From contig JBBQGM010000058.1 in assembly GCA_038322995.1 (NCBI GenBank), positions 1-32,288 of the forward strand: DNA of 32,288 nucleotides. Direction: 5' to 3'. Of this stretch, positions 30,333-32,288 are shown piece by piece (position 1 is the first letter of the stretch; each line of letters opens with the position of its first letter). A model generated the notes under the pieces. It worked only from the letters and a program-made list of their open reading frames with translations. It did no database searches and had not been told where the DNA came from. Position numbers and translations under genes: made by a program. The DNA is from QHXQ01 sp038322995 (GTDB lineage Bacteria > Acidobacteriota > Blastocatellia > Pyrinomonadales > Pyrinomonadaceae).

Positions 30333-32288
30333 ATGAAACATCTCAAGCTGTGGCTCAGAGCTGGCGGGCTGCTCGCTGCTGTTTTAATCGGCATAACGCA
30401 CGCGCAAACGAACGCCGGCTTTGTGCGCGGGACGGTGACGGACGAACGGGGCGCGGTCGTGCAGGGCGCGACTGTGCGCTTGACGAACGCGCTCACGAAT
30501 TACGAACAGACGGCCGTGAGCGACGCGCAAGGCAACTATCAGTTGGTTGACGTGCCGTTCAATCCTTACACGCTGAGCATTGACGCGAGCGGATTCGCCC
30601 GCACGACGCGCGCGGTCATAATCAGATCAACTCTGGTGCAACGGACGGACGTGCAGTTGAGCGTCGCGCCAGTGGCTTCGACAGTCAACGTCGTGAGCGA
30701 GCGTGAACTGCTCGACGTGGAAAAGACCGCGCCGAGCGTCGTGATTGATCGCAACCGCATCGAGACGTTCCCGACCGCGCAGCCGAGTCGCGCGACCGAG
30801 CAATTGATCGCCACCGCGCCCGGCATGACGCTCGACGCCAACGCGCGGCTGCATGCGCGCGGCATCGAATATCAGATTCAATACTCGATTGACGGCGTGC
30901 CGGTCACCGACACCATCGCTGCGGCCTTTGCCGCCTCGCCCGATCCGCGCAACTTCCGTTCGGTTGAGGTGACGACCGCGAACGTGCCCGCCGAGTATGG
31001 CAACAAGCTGGCGGGCCTCATCGCGGTCAACACGCGCTCAGGATTGGAGATTCCGAAAGCCGGCAGCGTGAGCTATTCGGGCGGCAGCTTCCAGACGCAC
31101 GAAGGCTCATTCGACTTTGGCGGGCACACGCGCAAGTGGGGTTACTTCATGAGCGCGGCGGCGACGACCACCGACCGCTTCCTCGATCCGCCCGCGCTCG
31201 AAAATTTCCACAACCACGGCACGTCCGCCAAAGGCTTCTTCAAACTCGATTATCAAGCCAACGCGAAAGATTTGCTGCGCGCCAACTTCTTCCGCGACGG
31301 CCAACGCTTCGACGTGCCCAATCTGCCCGATCAAGAAGCAGCCGGCCAAGATCAACGCCGCCGCACCGGCGACAACATGGAGTCGTTCTCTTGGCAGCAC
31401 GTCTTTTCGCCGAACACGGTCAGCTATCTTGCGTTCTACCAGCGTTACAACTCGGCGAAACTCAGGAGCAACACGTTCGCCACGCCGGTCTTCGCCGAAC
31501 AGTCGCGCCATCAATCGAACATCGGCGCGCTCGGCTCGGTCACACATTTCGTCGGGCACAACACGATCAAGGCCGGCTTCGAGTTCACACGCTTCCCCGT
31601 GACCGAGTCGTTCACGTTCGCAATCACCGACCTCGAAAAGTTGCTCGAAACGCAACCGGACTTGACCGAGGAGGCGCAGGAGTTCACGCTCGCGCATCCG
31701 TTCTTCTTCCGCGCGCACCAAACCGGCACGGAAGGCTCGGCCTATATCCAAGATCACATCAACGCCACGAACAATCTGACTGTCGATCTCGGCGTGCGGT
31801 TCGACTCATACCATTTTCGGGTTGATAAAAACTTCATCAGCCCGCGCCTTGGCGCAGCCTATCGCCTCGCGCGCACGGGCACGGTCTTGCGCGGCTCGTT
31901 CGCGCGCTTCATGGAGACGCCCGCGCTCGAAAATCTGCTGCTGTCGTCGTCGGAAGAGGCGCGGGTGTTCAGTCCGGCGAGCGAGGAAGGCGAAGCGGCG
32001 GGCGCACCCGTGCGCACCAGCCGCGAGTCGCAGGTTGATGTCGGCTTCGAGCAGGAGTTCGGGCGTTACGTGCGCTTCGACGCAGATTATTACTATCGGC
32101 GGCTGAACAGCCCGCCGGAGATTACCAACTTTCTTGAGACCGGCATTATCTTTCCCGCCAACCTCGCGCGCTCGCGCTCGAAAGGCGTGGAGACGCGGCT
32201 CGATGTCGCGCGCGTGCATGGCTTCTCCGGTTTCCTGAGCTACACGAATCTGCACATCTACGGCTTTGCGCCGATCAACGGCGGGCTG
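30333..32288 (+). CDS. TonB-dependent receptor with carboxypeptidase-regulatory-like domain (5' part, runs off the window)
   Basis: The frame starts at ATG 30333, with Shine-Dalgarno GGGAG at 30321-30325, and is still open at the window end after exactly 652 codons. A signal peptide (LLAAVLIGITHAQ) precedes a CarboxypepD_reg-like beta-sandwich (VRGTVTDERGAVVQGATV, GNYQLVDVPFNPYTLSID). The plug domain follows (ATEQLIATAPGMTLDANARL, SIDGVPVTDT, AEYGNKLAGLIAVNTRSG), and then the beta-barrel begins with alternating strands such as VSYSGGSFQTHEGSFDFGG. This layout is the Oar/SusC-like receptor class abundant in Acidobacteriota, imports or binds large ligands at the outer membrane, and relies on TonB. 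Substrate unknown. No TonB or SusD gene is in view. Confidence 0.92.
   Translation, partial: MKHLKLWLRAGGLLAAVLIGITHAQTNAGFVRGTVTDERGAVVQGATVRLTNALTNYEQTAVSDAQGNYQLVDVPFNPYTLSIDASGFARTTRAVIIRSTLVQRTDVQLSVAPVASTVNVVSERELLDVEKTAPSVVIDRNRIETFPTAQPSRATEQLIATAPGMTLDANARLHARGIEYQIQYSIDGVPVTDTIAAAFAASPDPRNFRSVEVTTANVPAEYGNKLAGLIAVNTRSGLEIPKAGSVSYSGGSFQTHEGSFDFGGHTRKWGYFMSAAATTTDRFLDPPALENFHNHGTSAKGFFKLDYQANAKDLLRANFFRDGQRFDVPNLPDQEAAGQDQRRRTGDNMESFSWQHVFSPNTVSYLAFYQRYNSAKLRSNTFATPVFAEQSRHQSNIGALGSVTHFVGHNTIKAGFEFTRFPVTESFTFAITDLEKLLETQPDLTEEAQEFTLAHPFFFRAHQTGTEGSAYIQDHINATNNLTVDLGVRFDSYHFRVDKNFISPRLGAAYRLARTGTVLRGSFARFMETPALENLLLSSSEEARVFSPASEEGEAAGAPVRTSRESQVDVGFEQEFGRYVRFDADYYYRRLNSPPEITNFLETGIIFPANLARSRSKGVETRLDVARVHGFSGFLSYTNLHIYGFAPINGGL

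Overview
The window is a GC-rich stretch (about 60-65% G+C by eye) of a bacterial chromosome, most likely from Acidobacteriota and perhaps class Blastocatellia. This is inferred from the mix of genes: a TonB-dependent receptor with an N-terminal carboxypeptidase-regulatory-like domain, a Ser/Thr kinase fused to a formylglycine-generating-enzyme (SUMF1) domain, two Uma2-family genes, a FecR-domain protein and a PilT-type ATPase. No rRNA, tRNA, insertion sequence or CRISPR array was seen.

Layout. 1-460 is the 5' part of a minus-strand gene for a small secreted or membrane protein. 717-2553 is a two-gene unit: an ImmA/IrrE-like protein with a degenerate zinc motif, overlapping a CHC2/TOPRIM primase-like gene. 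2685-3998 is a GAF-PP2C (RsbU-type) phosphatase, followed by a small minus-strand hypothetical. 4630-8421 holds a PilT/PilU-like ATPase, an exported gluzincin-like metallopeptidase and a FecR protein. 8486-10915 is a minus-strand pair: CrtI/CrtH-like oxidoreductase and CPBP membrane protease. 10976-11500 is a low-GC orphan.

11530-21573 is a long minus-strand co-directional block. In transcription order it reads rimP, nusA, infB, rbfA, nrnA, accD, folC, nudix hydrolase. It starts from a near-consensus promoter at 21676-21704, followed by a possible terminator/attenuator in the leader. infB carries a frameshift near 16651-16663 that removes a conserved segment. ylxR, common between nusA and infB, is not seen. 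A YqeY-like gene lies upstream.

22733-24997 is the kinase-SUMF1 fusion. 25127-27070 is an accessory-looking patch: a DUF2281/PemK toxin-antitoxin pair and two Uma2 genes. 27239-30121 is uvrA. 30333 to the end is a TonB-dependent receptor cut off by the window edge.

The most striking non-coding feature is that many gene junctions hold long imperfect inverted repeats. Several have arms that are themselves short tandem repeats: heptamers at 2553, 4506, 15635 and 16106, and decamers at 22360 and 27099. Others are plain or nested inverted repeats (4009, 13463). They nearly fill the infB-rbfA, rbfA-nrnA and accD-folC junctions. They look like a dispersed family of intergenic hairpins that may shape transcript ends and processing.
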